DNA of 64,000 nucleotides. Origin: Adiantum capillus-veneris. Its lineage: Eukaryota; Streptophyta; Polypodiopsida; Polypodiales; Pteridaceae. The stretch spans positions 85,897,884-85,961,883 of the forward strand of contig CM043944.1 of the NCBI GenBank assembly GCA_014529385.2, given 5' to 3'. This document shows positions 22,100-32,559 of this stretch, piece by piece (position 1 is the first letter of the stretch; the number at the start of each line of letters is the position of its first letter). Under the pieces are notes generated by a model. It did no database searches. It had not been told where the DNA came from and worked only from the letters and a program-made list of their open reading frames with translations. The position numbers and the translations under genes are program-made.

Positions 22100-23356
22100 T
22101 TATGTCAATGGCACAAACCTATAGGAAGTTACTGGAAGTAGAGCTTTCCAAAACTTCCGATTGTAATCATCCAGATTCCTACAAGTGGCAGCATTAAGCT
22201 GGTGCCATTCTGTCATGACATCTGCTTCAAAGTCATCAAATAACCATGTTGCTGCAAAAATCTGCTTAAAGTAAATCCATGTGGACGGAGCTTGCCCTTG
22301 AAGCAATAAAGTTGTCCACCATTGTCTCGCATTCCCTGTCAAGAAACTGGCTGCCTTGCGGACCTTTGAAGCCTTTGTAAAGTTTCCCCCTGCATAGGCC
22401 TTGTCAAACTGCTGGAGGAATGAAAGAGCCTTCTTCCTGTCATCAAACCCTGTAAAGGTCGTGAATGACACACCTTTGCCACCTTCTTTGTACGGAGTTG
22501 GCCTCCCCAGCGGCGTTAAATTGTCATATGGAAGTGACTGAAACATGGGAACACTATTAGGGTTCATCTGTGTTCCTTGGCCGCTATTAACTTGACCTGG
22601 AAATGCCATATTTGGCTGCTGATTTGTAATTCCAGCCATACCAAAATTTGCTTGTGGTATCACGAATTGGCCCTGAGCGCTCTGAAACCCTGGTTGCATA
22701 CCCATGACACTGTACATGGGGTTAGGCATCATCGTTTGAGCACCCCTGAACACTGTTCCTGGCGTATAAAACTGATTTCCAGGTGCATGACCAGCCATGC
22801 TCTGGAATACGGATCCACCTCCAAAATAGCCAGGGTGTACTGAAGGTGGTGGGAAGACCTGTTGCATAGCCTGTAGGTTGCTTCCCTGCCCATTAGAACC
22901 AGCTATAGGCTGCTGAAAGGTGGCGGGCTGAATTGTTACAGCTTGAAAAACTGGCATCTCAGCCACCTGTTCTTGCACCTTAGGCATAGGTTGTGGAGAC
23001 TGCATGTTCTCCGTCAAGTGTACAGGTGTTTCCATTGACTGTGCGGTATGAATCACCTGTGCTCGAGCCTTAACAGGCTTTTGAATATGATCCAGTGACC
23101 CAACTTGCTGAGATAGAACAGGAGGTTGCAGAAAGGCTAAAAACCTTGGGTTCTGCATTACTTGTGTAAACATAGCCACAGCAGTAGCCAACTGGGTCCT
23201 GAATATATCATCATCCGTCTGTGGTGGTCTTGAGGACTCACCCACTTCATGTGTCTGTTGACCCTGTGAAGAGGAAACCTCTTTAGTCACATCATCTGGT
23301 CTGTCAGCCATAATTGCAATTCCCTGTGTCTGGTCTATGATCCCCTGTGTCTTCAA
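22100..23356 (-). CDS. Chromovirus gag, N-terminal part
   Basis: 418 codons. A Gln/Pro/Met-rich front (residues about 30-290) is followed by the capsid-like segment FDDRKKALSFLQQFDKAY...RQWWTTL. It ends at TAA (22,100-22,102), but homologous capsid sequence (QIEKYCCGLPKGLRKYC) continues in the same frame into the pol ORF. The stop therefore sits inside capsid and is more likely a mutation (CAA to TAA) than a programmed boundary. Self-assembles into particles in this family. Confidence 0.85.
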   Translation of the reverse strand: MKTQGIIDQTQGIAIMADRPDDVTKEVSSSQGQQTHEVGESSRPPQTDDDIFRTQLATAVAMFTQVMQNPRFLAFLQPPVLSQQVGSLDHIQKPVKARAQVIHTAQSMETPVHLTENMQSPQPMPKVQEQVAEMPVFQAVTIQPATFQQPIAGSNGQGSNLQAMQQVFPPPSVHPGYFGGGSVFQSMAGHAPGNQFYTPGTVFRGAQTMMPNPMYSVMGMQPGFQSAQGQFVIPQANFGMAGITNQQPNMAFPGQVNSGQGTQMNPNSVPMFQSLPYDNLTPLGRPTPYKEGGKGVSFTTFTGFDDRKKALSFLQQFDKAYAGGNFTKASKVRKAASFLTGNARQWWTTLLLQGQAPSTWIYFKQIFAATWLFDDFEADVMTEWHQLNAATCRNLDDYNRKFWKALLPVTSYRFVPLT

Positions 23357-23400
23357 GCCTAAAACTGACCAAGGCTCACTTCTATGGGAAAAAGTGATTT

Positions 23401-23419
23401 AATCCCGTCGATGGAACCA
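23401..23419 (-). promoter_or_regulatory. Candidate primer-binding site of the chromovirus
   Basis: Directly inside the 5' LTR, the minus strand reads TGGTTCCATCGACGGGATT. The leading TGG fits the CCA end of a tRNA. I could not name the tRNA. Confidence 0.6.
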
Positions 23420-24895
23420 TGAAACCGGCCTGTTCAATCCAAAAAGGGCGGTAGACTTTACTTCAAACCTTGATTTAGCTTTCACCCATTATTAGTCGTC
23501 TATTTTACCTGTACTTTCAAGACACAACAAAGGGGAGAGGGATACAGGCTGCTAGATTGCACCTGTATGGGTAGACGGACACCAGATTGGCCCCTAACTT
23601 AGGCGCCCCTTTCGGTTTTTCTTTATTGTTCAAAAGAGGGAATATACGTTGTGGTTCTTTACAAGCTGCCCCGCACAACCTTGGCTAAATTTTGACTGTT
23701 CTAGCTTGATTTCGGCAACATAACTGTACTAGAACCCTTCACGGTCAGTATTCCCACGCATTAAATGATTTTCCCGACGCATACGGGCACTTTGCAAAAC
23801 CTGGCGAGAATCTGCAGCACGCTGAATTCTCTGTTTTCAGCCCCGAAAATGCTCCAGATCACCTGTACAACGGTCCCCTTGTGTCCCCGAACCTCCTGGG
23901 GGTATTAGGGTCCATTTAGGGCCAAAACCCTAAACCTGCAAAAATACACAGCAGGCTGTAATTCACTGTTTCGGGCTCCGTTTCGCATGCCGGTCGCATC
24001 CGTAGCAAGTCCTCGAGCTCCTGCACCTGTAGGGCTACTTGCCCTTTGAATCGGACGAGATTTCTGGCGTGAAACCTCTCCGAATTCACCTGTACCTGCG
24101 GGGGGATTAGCCGCTAGCTAATCCAGTACCTGTGCAAGAGGCTCTTGCCTCGGCAATCGCGCATGAACCCACACAACTGTACATTGGTCAAATGAAGAGC
24201 CCACTAGAGGGGCATAACATACTGCCAAAGGGGAGAGAGAGGGCAGTGCGTAGCGTGCAGGGCATCACTCCTGGCACCGCACTGTGCATAAGAGGGAAAG
24301 CAAGCACTCCATAGCTCTTAACCTGTGACAAAACTGAAAATGAGGCTCTCCCTCCTTCAAATTCAGCGCCACTTCTTGTTGCATGAGGCAAGTGCACCAG
24401 AATGTGCCACTTGGCACATTTACAAGCATTTTCCCGTTTCGGGGTTGCCGCCTAAAAATCTCCCAACCGGTTGCCCAGTTGACTTCACGGCAGAGCAAGA
24501 AAATGTTCCCTTTGTCATTCCGGAGGTAATGACGTCAACACATTTTCAGGTCCCAAAATAGCAGTTCCCTAAATTTTAGGAGATGCTGCCATTGTATCTT
24601 TCTAGGTCATCCGACCCTCTTTGTACACTGCGGCCACATCCAGAACTGAAATGTAGCCTCTGTAGCAAAGGATTCCACTTTGGCTAGTCAATGACCCCAC
24701 TTGGCTAACCATAGTCCTTGTCCAACCTTAGTGCTCTCTTGCCCTCAAGCCTGGACTCCCTCTGGACAGTTCCACACTAGCTATGCAATGCAGGGCAGTT
24801 AGATTTCCCGAGGGGTGTTTCCAAAAAGTGAAAGTAAATAGATAATAAGAAAGAAATCAACAAAAAGGATAGATAGTAGTCACACGCTGGTGACA
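23420..24895 (-). repeat. Chromovirus 5' LTR
   Basis: 1,476 bp, the same length as the other LTR, about 98.8% identical by hand count. On the minus strand it starts TGTCACCAGCG and ends CCGGTTTCA. It should hold the promoter, but no clear TATA box was assigned. Confidence 0.95.
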
Positions 24896-24900
24896 ACGAT
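24896..24900. repeat. Target-site duplication ACGAT, right copy
   Basis: Matches 16,194-16,198 exactly. Removing one copy and the element rejoins LINE B sequence that aligns with LINE A near 10,471-10,500. Confidence 0.9.
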
Positions 24901-25239
24901 AGTAGATAATTTCCAAGATTCAGGTAATCCTTCACACATGACCCGATTAAACAGACGAGCAAGGACTTCTGAAAGTAGATCCCTTGCATGGAGCAGATGT
25001 TCTGCTACTAAACCCTCATGATCATATGCTCTTCTTGTCTTCATCTTATCAATGCCTTTTTCCACCATTTCCGTAGTAAAGAAAGTACTGGTAGCAAGGC
25101 ATGGCTCTAGCGGATCTGGTAATGGAGGCTGTCTAGATACCGTATATAATGATGTTACATATTGACCCCAAATCTCAGGAGAAGTAATTGTCGGAGGCGA
25201 TGAGTGCTCGTGAAATAAACGTCAGGCCTCATGTGAGTC

Positions 25240-26460
25240 CTAACTCAAGAAGAGCTGATATAAATCCTTCTCCAGTTTGGCTAAAAATGTTCTTTTCTTG
25301 CGACGTACTATACGCCGAAGAGCAATCCGAGACTGCTTATATGTGATGATCCCAAGTGTAAGCTCTTTCTGGACCTGGGTTCTCGTCTCTCTGCATTCCT
25401 CGTCGTACCAACTGTTTTGAGGCATGTTCCCAGATCCTCTCTTCTGATCAGGCTGAGTATGTGGGTATGCCTCTTGTGCTGCTCCATGTAGTATCTCTGT
25501 TAGCTGAGAAGTAATCTCCTCTACAATATATACTGGCTCGGCTGCCCACATCCTATTATAGATCTTTTCCACATAGACTGAATCAGTCTCTGGCGTGAAA
25601 GTATATCTTGTGTGTCTTCTTCCTTTGTACTTGAGAGGCATTGTATTGGAAGGAGATTGATAAGGTCAAGAGAGCATGATCCACTTCAATCCCAACCGGT
25701 CTGGGTCCCACCTTAAAGTCCTCAATACTAGAAATAAAGCTTGGTGAAGTCATCACATAATCCACTATACTGGCCCCATGCCTGTGCCGGAAGCATGTGA
25801 ATCCCTCAGATCAAGGGAAATTCTCTAGACCATTAAGTATGGCCAAACCATGTGTAGTTGTCATTTCCATGAGATGTCTCCCATATTCAGTGTGTTCTTT
25901 ATCCTGTGAGTTTCTAGTAAGCCCCTCCTGTGACAAATCCACTTCTCTGAGCATTTCCTCCGAAGTATCATAGAATACTGCTTGAGAGTTGGCCATTCTA
26001 GCATTAAAGTCTCCTAAGAGAACGATGTCTCCATCTCTAGAGAACTCCCATATGTCATTATTTAATATAGAGAAAGGGGACTGTCCTTTAGGTGAGGAGT
26101 AGACCGATGTACTTGGGAGGAAAGTAGCATATAGCAATATATAGAAATCTACCTATCTCGGCTCTCCTTCTCACCCACATATACCTTGCTTGTTCATCTT
26201 TCCTGATAATCTGTAGTAGTGGTTTCAGCTCCTCTTTAAATAAGACTGCTACTCCTCCTGAACCCCGGCTACCTCGTAGAGATCTCTTGTTTGGTCGACC
26301 AGCTGTTTCCCATAAATACCCCTTCACATGTGGCATAAGCTGTCCTGGTATCTCGTGTGTCTTTGAGTAGAAAACTATGAATCTGTCCCTAAAGTTGTCT
26401 TCAAAGGCACCTACATCTAGCCTATATGATCCATTACAATTCCACGCCGCTATCCGGAGC
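25240..26460 (-). pseudogene. LINE B endonuclease region
   Basis: Fragments carry WNCNG (about 26,430), LLGDFNARM (near 26,015), DYVMTSPS (near 25,755) and DHALL, the motif series of apurinic-type endonucleases. At least three frame changes occur (near 26,130, 25,810 and 25,620). The linker to the RT (25,641-25,240) contains SWYDEECRETR. Confidence 0.8.
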
Positions 26461-26610
26461 GTCGCCCCATAGGTCTCGCACCGTCATGATGAGCGCTTTT
26501 CCATAACCACTACTTTCCCTCCTCTATAAAAGGCGATTTTCCCCTTTTCTCTTGATGCCCTGATCTCTGGCATCAACTCTTGCATGTGTGCCACTTGTGC
26601 CAATGTAAGG

Positions 26611-27649
26611 TCATCTCCCCAGGAAAATACCGGTTTTCTTAAGAGTTGGCCTCTTCTTTAGACATTCTTTCCTTATTTCTATATTCGGGAAGCGGAGGAT
26701 TAGTGCCCTATCCTTTACGTTTCCCTTCTCGTCGATTCCTTTCTTGCCCACTCTCCATGCACTTGTGTGAGTAGGCTCTGTGATGCCCATGCGTTGTAGC
26801 AGTTCCCTCACTTCTTCATCTACATTCTCTTTGTCTTTGACTCCTGTGACCCACACATGCAGAGCCCGATTCTTCCTTTTCTGCTCTTCCTCAATGGTCA
26901 TATTAATAATGGTGGAGGTAGGTGTGGTCTCAAGCATCTGGGCCTTCCCTTTCTTCGCATCCTCAATCCATTTCTCTGCTTCATCAACCTTTTCTTGTGT
27001 CTTAACAAGACGTTCCGCCCATGAAGATGCCGTTTTCAATTTCTGTTCATCTCCTTCCCGTAGAGCTTTCATATGATCCTTCATGTCCTCGAGCTCCTTC
27101 AGCACCGAAGGTTGGTCGTCTCCCTTCTCCTTAGTTGCAGATTTGCAAGCCGCAAGTTCTCCTTTTAGCTCCTCGATTATTGCATCTTTTTCCCCCATGC
27201 GCTTTTCCATATTTGTTCTTCATGCTTCAAAACTTGCTACTGCCTCATCGAGTTTCTTTTGCATAACGGATTCTGTTACACTTGATTAGGTTTCGTAATT
27301 CCGTTTTCACGATCTGAATTTCCTCATTCTGTATCCCCCGGATCTCTTTCCTTAGTTCTCTCATCATGTCTCCATACATGGAGTTCCTGTAGCTCTCAGT
27401 GTTCGCGTGCATTTCCTTCCTGATGTCATCCCTCATATAGTTTAGCTCTGATTTGAGCATCACCTGGACCTTCTCCATCAGCAACTCATCATGTATCCTG
27501 GAGGTTTTCCCAACTCGTAAGGATCTTGGTGATAGTACAGTATCTCTGTTTCTCCGTTTGAAAGTAGCCATTGTTTTTTTTGGGGTGGTGTAGCTATCTA
27601 CACCCGGCCCTTCCCCTTCGGTAGGCGGATCCATTGAACCCGAGCCCAA
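26611..27649 (-). pseudogene. LINE B ORF1
   Basis: The first frame (27,649-27,245) starts MGSGSMDPP and is rich in Lys, Arg and Glu. The second (27,210-26,611, 199 codons) is a predicted coiled coil followed by the RRM-like segment (RALHVWVTGVKD, DRALILRFPN). Breaks near 27,240 and 26,615 are probably single-base. It is more complete than the LINE A version. Confidence 0.8.
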
Positions 27650-27732
27650 ATGTGGGGTAGGGTACTAGGGTGAGGGACTGAGAATAAGGCAAACTTAAAT
27701 ATTTATCTTAAAGCTTAAAAACCTTTGCATGT

Positions 27733-27735
<3 letters not shown>

Positions 27736-27791
<56 letters not shown>
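27736..27791. repeat. (GA)28 tract at the 5' end of LINE B
   Basis: About 56 bp of GA right beside the LINE B 5' end. On its other side lies ordinary host-intron sequence with no LINE 3' consensus. Confidence 0.95.
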
Positions 27792-27794
<3 letters not shown>

Positions 27795-28724
27795 TCTTCT
27801 GAACCAATCAACCTTGGCAACGAATAACTGAATGTGTATACAATGGAGGCAAGGGGTTGCTTATATAGCAATCTCAGTAAAGTGCCCTACCCAGACTTTA
27901 ACAAATAAGTAAGATAAATACCTAAAAGCCAAAATAAATAATAGGACCTCATTGGACGGTTCACTTGAGATGCCAAAACTCTAATAAAAGGTCCGGTGCC
28001 TTCCCAAACGTACTGCAGCTTCTCGACACCATATCATAACAAGTCCACTAACCACCCCCCCAAAGGATGTATCGCTGACATGACTATACAATTTTAAACT
28101 CTTCTGCCACCCCCAAGGGCTGATATTTGAAATCACCCATATATGCTGTTATATACAAATGCTTCACTGCCCCAATAACCATACTATATCATTGGGAGAA
28201 AGGGAGTTCCTATCAGGTGGCACGTATTATGACAGGTCCAATTTAAACTCCCCCCTTTCTTGCTTTTTTTGTAAAGAGTGTATCACATCAAGACCCTATT
28301 ACCCTAGGCTTACCTCCTACTTAGCAGCTCATTTTGTGGTTTTGCCTTCTGTGCACGTTTTCTATACGAAATCTATATGTTCTACCCAAATGTTCATACC
28401 TTTCTTTAGTTAAATTTAGAAGCCATTTTGAGCTTCTCTAAAACATGACACAAACTGTTTGCTTTCTTTGTGACAAAATGCTAAGGAAAAACACAGAAAT
28501 TCAACAAAGGGGAAAAATCAAAAAACAAATGTCATCAAAGAAAACAAAAACCTAGTGCCACCAAAACCAAGACTTGGCAACTCCAATGCAGCACAATCTC
28601 AAAATTCTTATGTAAATAAGAAATGCTTCCAGAACTAGCACGTGCAAACAAATTCCTTTGCAATCTCTGTGAACATGCATGAAACAAACACATCCATGAA
28701 ATTAGGATTATAGATGAGCTTTAC
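27792..28724 (-). other. 5' part of the giant host intron
   Basis: Intron sequence from the donor GTAAAG after exon 5 to the LINE B boundary. No domain, RNA or element was recognised. Confidence 0.6.
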
Positions 28725-29143
28725 CTGCCATCAGAGCACCCAGTTGCCAGAATCATCTCTTCTACACCAGTTGTCTCACTAGAATCCCCACTGTCCATAG
28801 TTTTGTAGCTTTTACTCCATGCCAAAGCAGAAACCCAAGATTCATGAGCCTTGACAATAGTGACCAGACTGACAGCAGGAGTTGTAGTCATCGTCTCTAC
28901 AGAGTAATTTACTGGTTAAATACATTTCAGTATAGAGACATCCCCAGACTTGGCGCCTAAAGCTACGAGTGCCATGGTCAGAGTTGTGATCTTCAGAGAA
29001 TCCTTTGTGAGGCTCTCTACTCGCATTGCAGGAGACCATGCAACAGAAACATAAGCGAGCACATTGGTGAAGTTCACGAAGCACTTTGAATCCATCACAC
29101 ACCTTGGCTGGATACTTGATGTCAGGCTCGAACCAAATCGTAC
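28725..29143 (-). CDS. TFIIIC-like exon 5, with in-frame stop
   Basis: 419 nt from acceptor TGTAG to donor GGCAG-GTAAAG. It contains NVLAYVSVAWSPA, ALGAKSGDVSI, AHESWVSALAW and TGCSDG, two or three WD40 blades. A TAA at 28,916-28,918 interrupts the frame between two blades. The frame resumes directly after it (PVNYSVETMTTT), and the spacing agrees with a continuous protein. An alternative is a small intron here, but no splice pair that keeps phase was seen. Confidence 0.75.
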
Positions 29144-29227
29144 CTACATGAACATTCTCAATCACATCATGCAAAACACAAACAAGCCAACTCATTAAAA
29201 TAATGTAGCACTAAAATCATACCGCAC

Positions 29228-29301
29228 CATAGCAAGGTTCTTTGATGTTGCTCCTACAAGGCTTGACTGGTTACTTTCATGCACTAAATTGAAATGATCA
29301 C
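29228..29301 (-). CDS. TFIIIC-like exon 4
   Basis: 74 nt with acceptor CAACAG and donor GTGCGG. It completes a Gly codon and reads DHFNLVHESNQSSLVGATSK before ending in phase 0. It fits between exons 3 and 5 without breaking the frame. Family similarity is weaker in this linker. Confidence 0.6.
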
Positions 29302-29831
29302 CTGTTGCAATCACTCCAGAAATATCAAAGGTTAGTGACACTTGCATTTGGTGTACTTAGACTATGACAACAATCACCATTGGCATTCCCCTTGTAGAAC
29401 TTATGCCCCAAGAAACCTTTGGCAAACTCTCATAAATCATTCACTTGGAGTGGTCACTAAAATGAAAAGCTTGCCACACGTGTTATTTTCGACCTATTCA
29501 CGAGACACTTTCAGTAAGTGCTCCAAAGGATGCTAAAGAGCAGCACCTTTTGGAAAATAACACATATCTCAAAGCAAGAAAACATGGTTTTTGAAGTGTA
29601 ATAAGAAATTGAAAAGAATTGCGGATAGCCCTCCCCGCCTGAAAGTATAGCAGCCATACACTCAACCTATGTAAGTAACTACATTCATGTATGCAGGGTT
29701 AACTCAATCGCAAATACAAGAAAATAAAACCTCAAGTTTGTCTGCTTATTACTTTGATTAAGGCTTCAAAGCACCCATAACTGCTTCAAAGGAACATAAA
29801 TGGATAGTCTTTCAAGCATGTTTAGATTTAC

Positions 29832-29913
29832 CTAGCCTTGTGTCTCCTTGTGTCGTCGGTTTACATCCGCTTGAGAGGTGATGCCCATACAATATTTCCG
29901 ACACATCTGAAAT
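29832..29913 (-). CDS. TFIIIC-like exon 3
   Basis: 82 nt. It begins ISDVSEILYGHHL, which directly follows the CEWIQ end of exon 2 as expected for this family. The acceptor is TGCAG and the donor GTAAAT. It ends with one spare base that exon 4 completes. Confidence 0.7.
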
Positions 29914-30361
29914 CTGCACAAGAACATTCTGTAGTGAACATGTATCTACAAACCATCATGTCTCTACTGAAATCAAATGGATGCAAAATCCTTCAGAAAA
30001 TTACGAAAGACACTCCTAAACTGGTGGGGAGAGGGGTGATCTTATACAAGGTTCAGATGGAGAAGGAGAGGTAGGGATTAAAAAAGAGTCAATTTTCTCA
30101 AATTAAATTGATTTAATCCACAAGCGCACTGTATTATGGAAAAATTGAACCTGCTCCCATAGCACTTATTAAGAAGTAGACAAAAAGAGGAAACCATGAA
30201 AAAGCCACAGATGATCCTCAAAAAAAAAAAAAGGAAATTGATTGGAACCTTTTTTGCAGGCACACCCAAAAAGCTAAAACTCACACCGCAATTTCATTGT
30301 CGTGACTCCTGTTGACAATAGAACCGGAACCAAAATAAAAATGATGGAGCATTTGCATTAC

Positions 30362-30446
30362 CTGAATCCATTCACATTGGTATTCACAATGAGGTGCATG
30401 ATATAGCTTGACACGATGATCTCTTGTGCACACAACCAGCAAGCAC
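30362..30446 (-). CDS. TFIIIC-like exon 2
   Basis: 85 nt with acceptor GACAG and donor CAG-GTAATG. It reads CLLVVCTRDHRVKLYHAPHC then EYQCEWIQ, the most characteristic signature used to recognise the family. The first base completes a Gly codon from exon 1. Confidence 0.85.
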
Positions 30447-30616
30447 CTGTCAGTAATCCAAAGCAGCAATCAACTATTGCCAGGCTGCTGCACTAGCATA
30501 CCATTGTATAGCTTGGACTTTTTATAGCTGATTGTGCATGTTCCCAATTCACATAAATATACACATTAGTTGTTATTTACTTACTCTCTCAATGGCTGAC
30601 TTGCGAGTATGTAATA

Positions 30617-30617
<1 letters not shown>

Positions 30618-30667
<50 letters not shown>
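30618..30667. repeat. (CA)25 microsatellite in a host intron
   Basis: About 50 bp of CA in the intron between exons 1 and 2. No LINE end is next to it. Confidence 0.95.
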
Positions 30668-30672
<5 letters not shown>

Positions 30673-30837
30673 CAAAAAAACGTTATGCATGCTTTAACTA
30701 CCTAATATACATACAGAAACACACAATACACATGCAAACATGTTTACGAAAGGCAAAGTATAAGACTGATGCTTCCTTCTCTGTACAAATGCAATAAAAT
30801 AAGTGGGACTGTAAAACCAAACATAAAAACAGGTTAC

Positions 30838-30940
30838 CCTCCAGTTGGAGCTAAGCCATGGGGAGACCAATCCATGCTACGGACTACAGCTCTGACATCT
30901 TTTGACAAACGAATTGGTAGGAGGCAAGGAGCATCAGTGT
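30838..30940 (-). CDS. TFIIIC-like exon 1 (first recognised)
   Basis: 103 nt with acceptor ATTAG and donor GAGG-GTAACC. It reads DAPCLLPIRLSKDVRAVVRS then MDWSPHGLAPTG, a first propeller blade. It starts two bases into a codon, so an upstream coding exon must exist. None was found before the LINE at 31.2 kb (30,941-31,190 shows no exon) or beyond. Confidence 0.8.
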
Positions 30941-31186
30941 CTAATTCATGCGGAGCAACAAGAGAAAAACAAAAATAAATTAGGCTGTTATTCACGATGG
31001 CCGTATGTTACTCAAAACAGAAAAATACAATACATAGAGAGTGTATGCTCATAAAAAAGATAGCAATCACTTGTAACCCAAAACAAAGTACAAGTTTCTA
31101 TGTGTTCATCATGGAGTACAACCAAAAAGAAGGGCTGCTATAGAAAAAACAAGGCCATCACTGCTCCGCTGACTGCGGCACTGCCT

Positions 31187-31190
<4 letters not shown>

Positions 31191-31218
<28 letters not shown>
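31191..31218. repeat. (CA)14 tract at the 3' end of the zf-RVT LINE
   Basis: Short CA run. On the minus strand the LINE ends with eight A, then GAGA, then (GT)n. It may be a tail or target sequence. Confidence 0.85.
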
Positions 31219-31221
<3 letters not shown>

Positions 31222-32554
31222 CTTTTTTTTGTAAATCAGTTTGATTAATTTACTAGTAGGAAACCTCAAAGCGAGGAAAACCCACCGAAAGGATCATATA
31301 CAAGGGGAAGAACACATAACTGTTCAGCTGTACAATATAGCTAGAAACATTCATAGGAAAGTTGATGTATCTCTGCGGTGATATCACCCAACTTCCAAGG
31401 CAAACCGTAATGATTGCCTAAGAGAAAGCTTGAAGAGTGGGAAGGGGTCTGCATGAATGCGATGGAACATATAAGCATTACGTTGACGCCACAGGGTCCA
31501 ATAAGCCGAGTATCTGACCCACATAAAGAAGACCATGGAACGATGTAATGTTGGTGAGAAAATGCCAAATGCCTAGAACCTTTTGTGGAAGACTATCCTT
31601 GGAAAACGGAGCCGCATGCAGGCCAATACACGGAGAAGAAATTCTCTAGTAATGCAGCAATCCCACAACAAGTGGCAGACATTCTCTTTTGTAGTTGAGC
31701 AACGGACACAAGAAGAAGGGCGAATATGACGTGCCCTAAGAAAAGTGCCGACCGGGAGCACTTCAAGCAAACAGCGCCAAAGAATAATTCGATCCTTCAA
31801 AGGCAAGTGGCTTTTCCACAATGCAGAGAGAAGCTTCCTCCACCAGAGATCAGCTTTGTGCATGTGCCAAAGGGCATTACAATGATCAGCAAACCAAGGT
31901 TGCGGTAGAAGAAGAGCACAAATTTGGCTGGCAAAAATATCTCGAAAAGACGTTTCTCAAAGATTCCAATCAAACATGCCATCACCGTCAGACAAAGGTG
32001 TAACAGGTAAAAAAACAAGCAACATGTGTTGAAGCTCTCTCCAAAACTGACAGTAATGCATGCCCAATCCAAAACAACAAGCGGCGAAGGGACACTCAAA
32101 AGTGTATCTGGCCGCATCGACTACATCCTCAACCACACAAATGCCACAACGAGAGAGAGCAAGTCTGGTGAGGCGAGCGGTAGACCAAAGTAAGAGAGAA
32201 TGCCCGGCTCCAATGGAGACTCTCCAAACAAAGCTAATCACCTTCCTGCCGAGCATTACATGATAGATGAATTGTAACCTCTTTCCAAGCAGATACCAAA
32301 GTGGAAGCAAGAGGACATCCACGAATGTGCCCTTTCATCTTGCCAAATACCACCTCCCAGATAGATGATTTCCAATGGCAAAATGAGGAAGTACCAACAT
32401 GCTGACTCAAGTGTGCAAACATAAGAGTCCAAGGCTGAATTTGTTGCGCACGTGTAGGCAACAGCATAGCTTTCCTAGCAAGAACATGCCTACGCAAGTC
32501 CAAGATATTAAGACCACCAAGACGTTTCGGAGTGCAAAGCTTCTCCATCGACAT
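31219..32554 (-). mobile_element. zf-RVT-type LINE, 3' part
   Basis: L1-like plant LINE, unrelated in its C-terminus to LINE A/B. Frames between 32,554 and 31,573 carry CTPKRLGGLNILDLR (32,520s), a long helical region and the zinc-binding segment. The 3' UTR ends with a short A run. Several frameshifts are present. Interrupted at 32,560 by element L, whose other side continues at 36,912. Confidence 0.85.
31573..31863 (-). pseudogene. zf-RVT zinc-binding domain of the LINE
   Basis: Open frame with LWKSHLPLKDRIILWRCLLE, followed by CVRCSTTKENVCHLLWDC. This matches the Cys-X2-Cys...His...Cys zinc-binding region found after the RT of plant L1-like LINEs. It is followed by the decayed 3' end. Confidence 0.85.
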
Positions 32555-32559
32555 CAAAC

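Larger units (their letters stand above)
16199..24895 (-). mobile_element. Complete Ty3/gypsy chromovirus inserted in LINE B
   Basis: 8,697 bp with 1,476-bp LTRs, primer site, gag, pol with chromodomain, and a polypurine tract, transcribed on the minus strand. Exact 5-bp duplication ACGAT. The LTRs differ at about 17 positions by eye (mostly transitions), so it is younger than the LINE. Domain order protease, RT, RNase H, integrase, chromodomain is the chromovirus order. The only coding break seen is one stop in gag. Confidence 0.95.
24901..27735 (-). mobile_element. LINE B, 5' part
   Basis: Continuation of LINE B: the start of the RT region (25,068-24,901), endonuclease pieces (26,336-25,240) and ORF1 (27,649-26,611). 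The 5' untranslated region is only about 85 bp and abuts the GA tract at 27,736. Frameshifts break the endonuclease. In the ORF1 frame a TGA followed by CGG separates ORF1 from the WNCNG start of the endonuclease. Confidence 0.9.
4645..30940 (-). pseudogene. TFIIIC 90-kDa/GTF3C4-like WD40 subunit gene, split and apparently damaged
   Basis: Twelve exons on the minus strand read through a beta-propeller protein with repeated WD40 signatures (RSMDWSP, YVSVAWSP, SWVSALAW, GLLWAFDG, SVKLW, HAWKL). Order and wording match my recollection of plant homologues of the TFIIIC delta/90-kDa subunit, a nuclear DNA-binding component for RNA polymerase III promoters. Introns have consensus ends, and 10 of 11 joins keep phase. 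Lesions: an in-frame TAA in the fifth exon (28,916-28,918), a phase break between the ninth and tenth exons, and a TGA at 4,645-4,647. The N-terminal exon and C-terminal half were not found. The introns carry kilobases of retroelements. It could be a live gene with sequence errors, or a recently dead copy. Confidence 0.65.

Noticed and set aside
22097-22105. Programmed stop readthrough between chromovirus gag and pol
   Set aside because: The stop is inside the capsid region and before the zinc knuckle, not at a domain boundary, and the following bases do not match a known readthrough context. A nonsense mutation is simpler.
28882-28926. Small intron that would remove the TAA in exon 5
   Set aside because: Available GT and AG pairs either break phase or are too close together. 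The uninterrupted frame on both sides fits a single stop better.
30618-30667. Long regular repeats considered as a CRISPR-like array
   Set aside because: Perfect dinucleotide microsatellites without spacers, in plant nuclear DNA.
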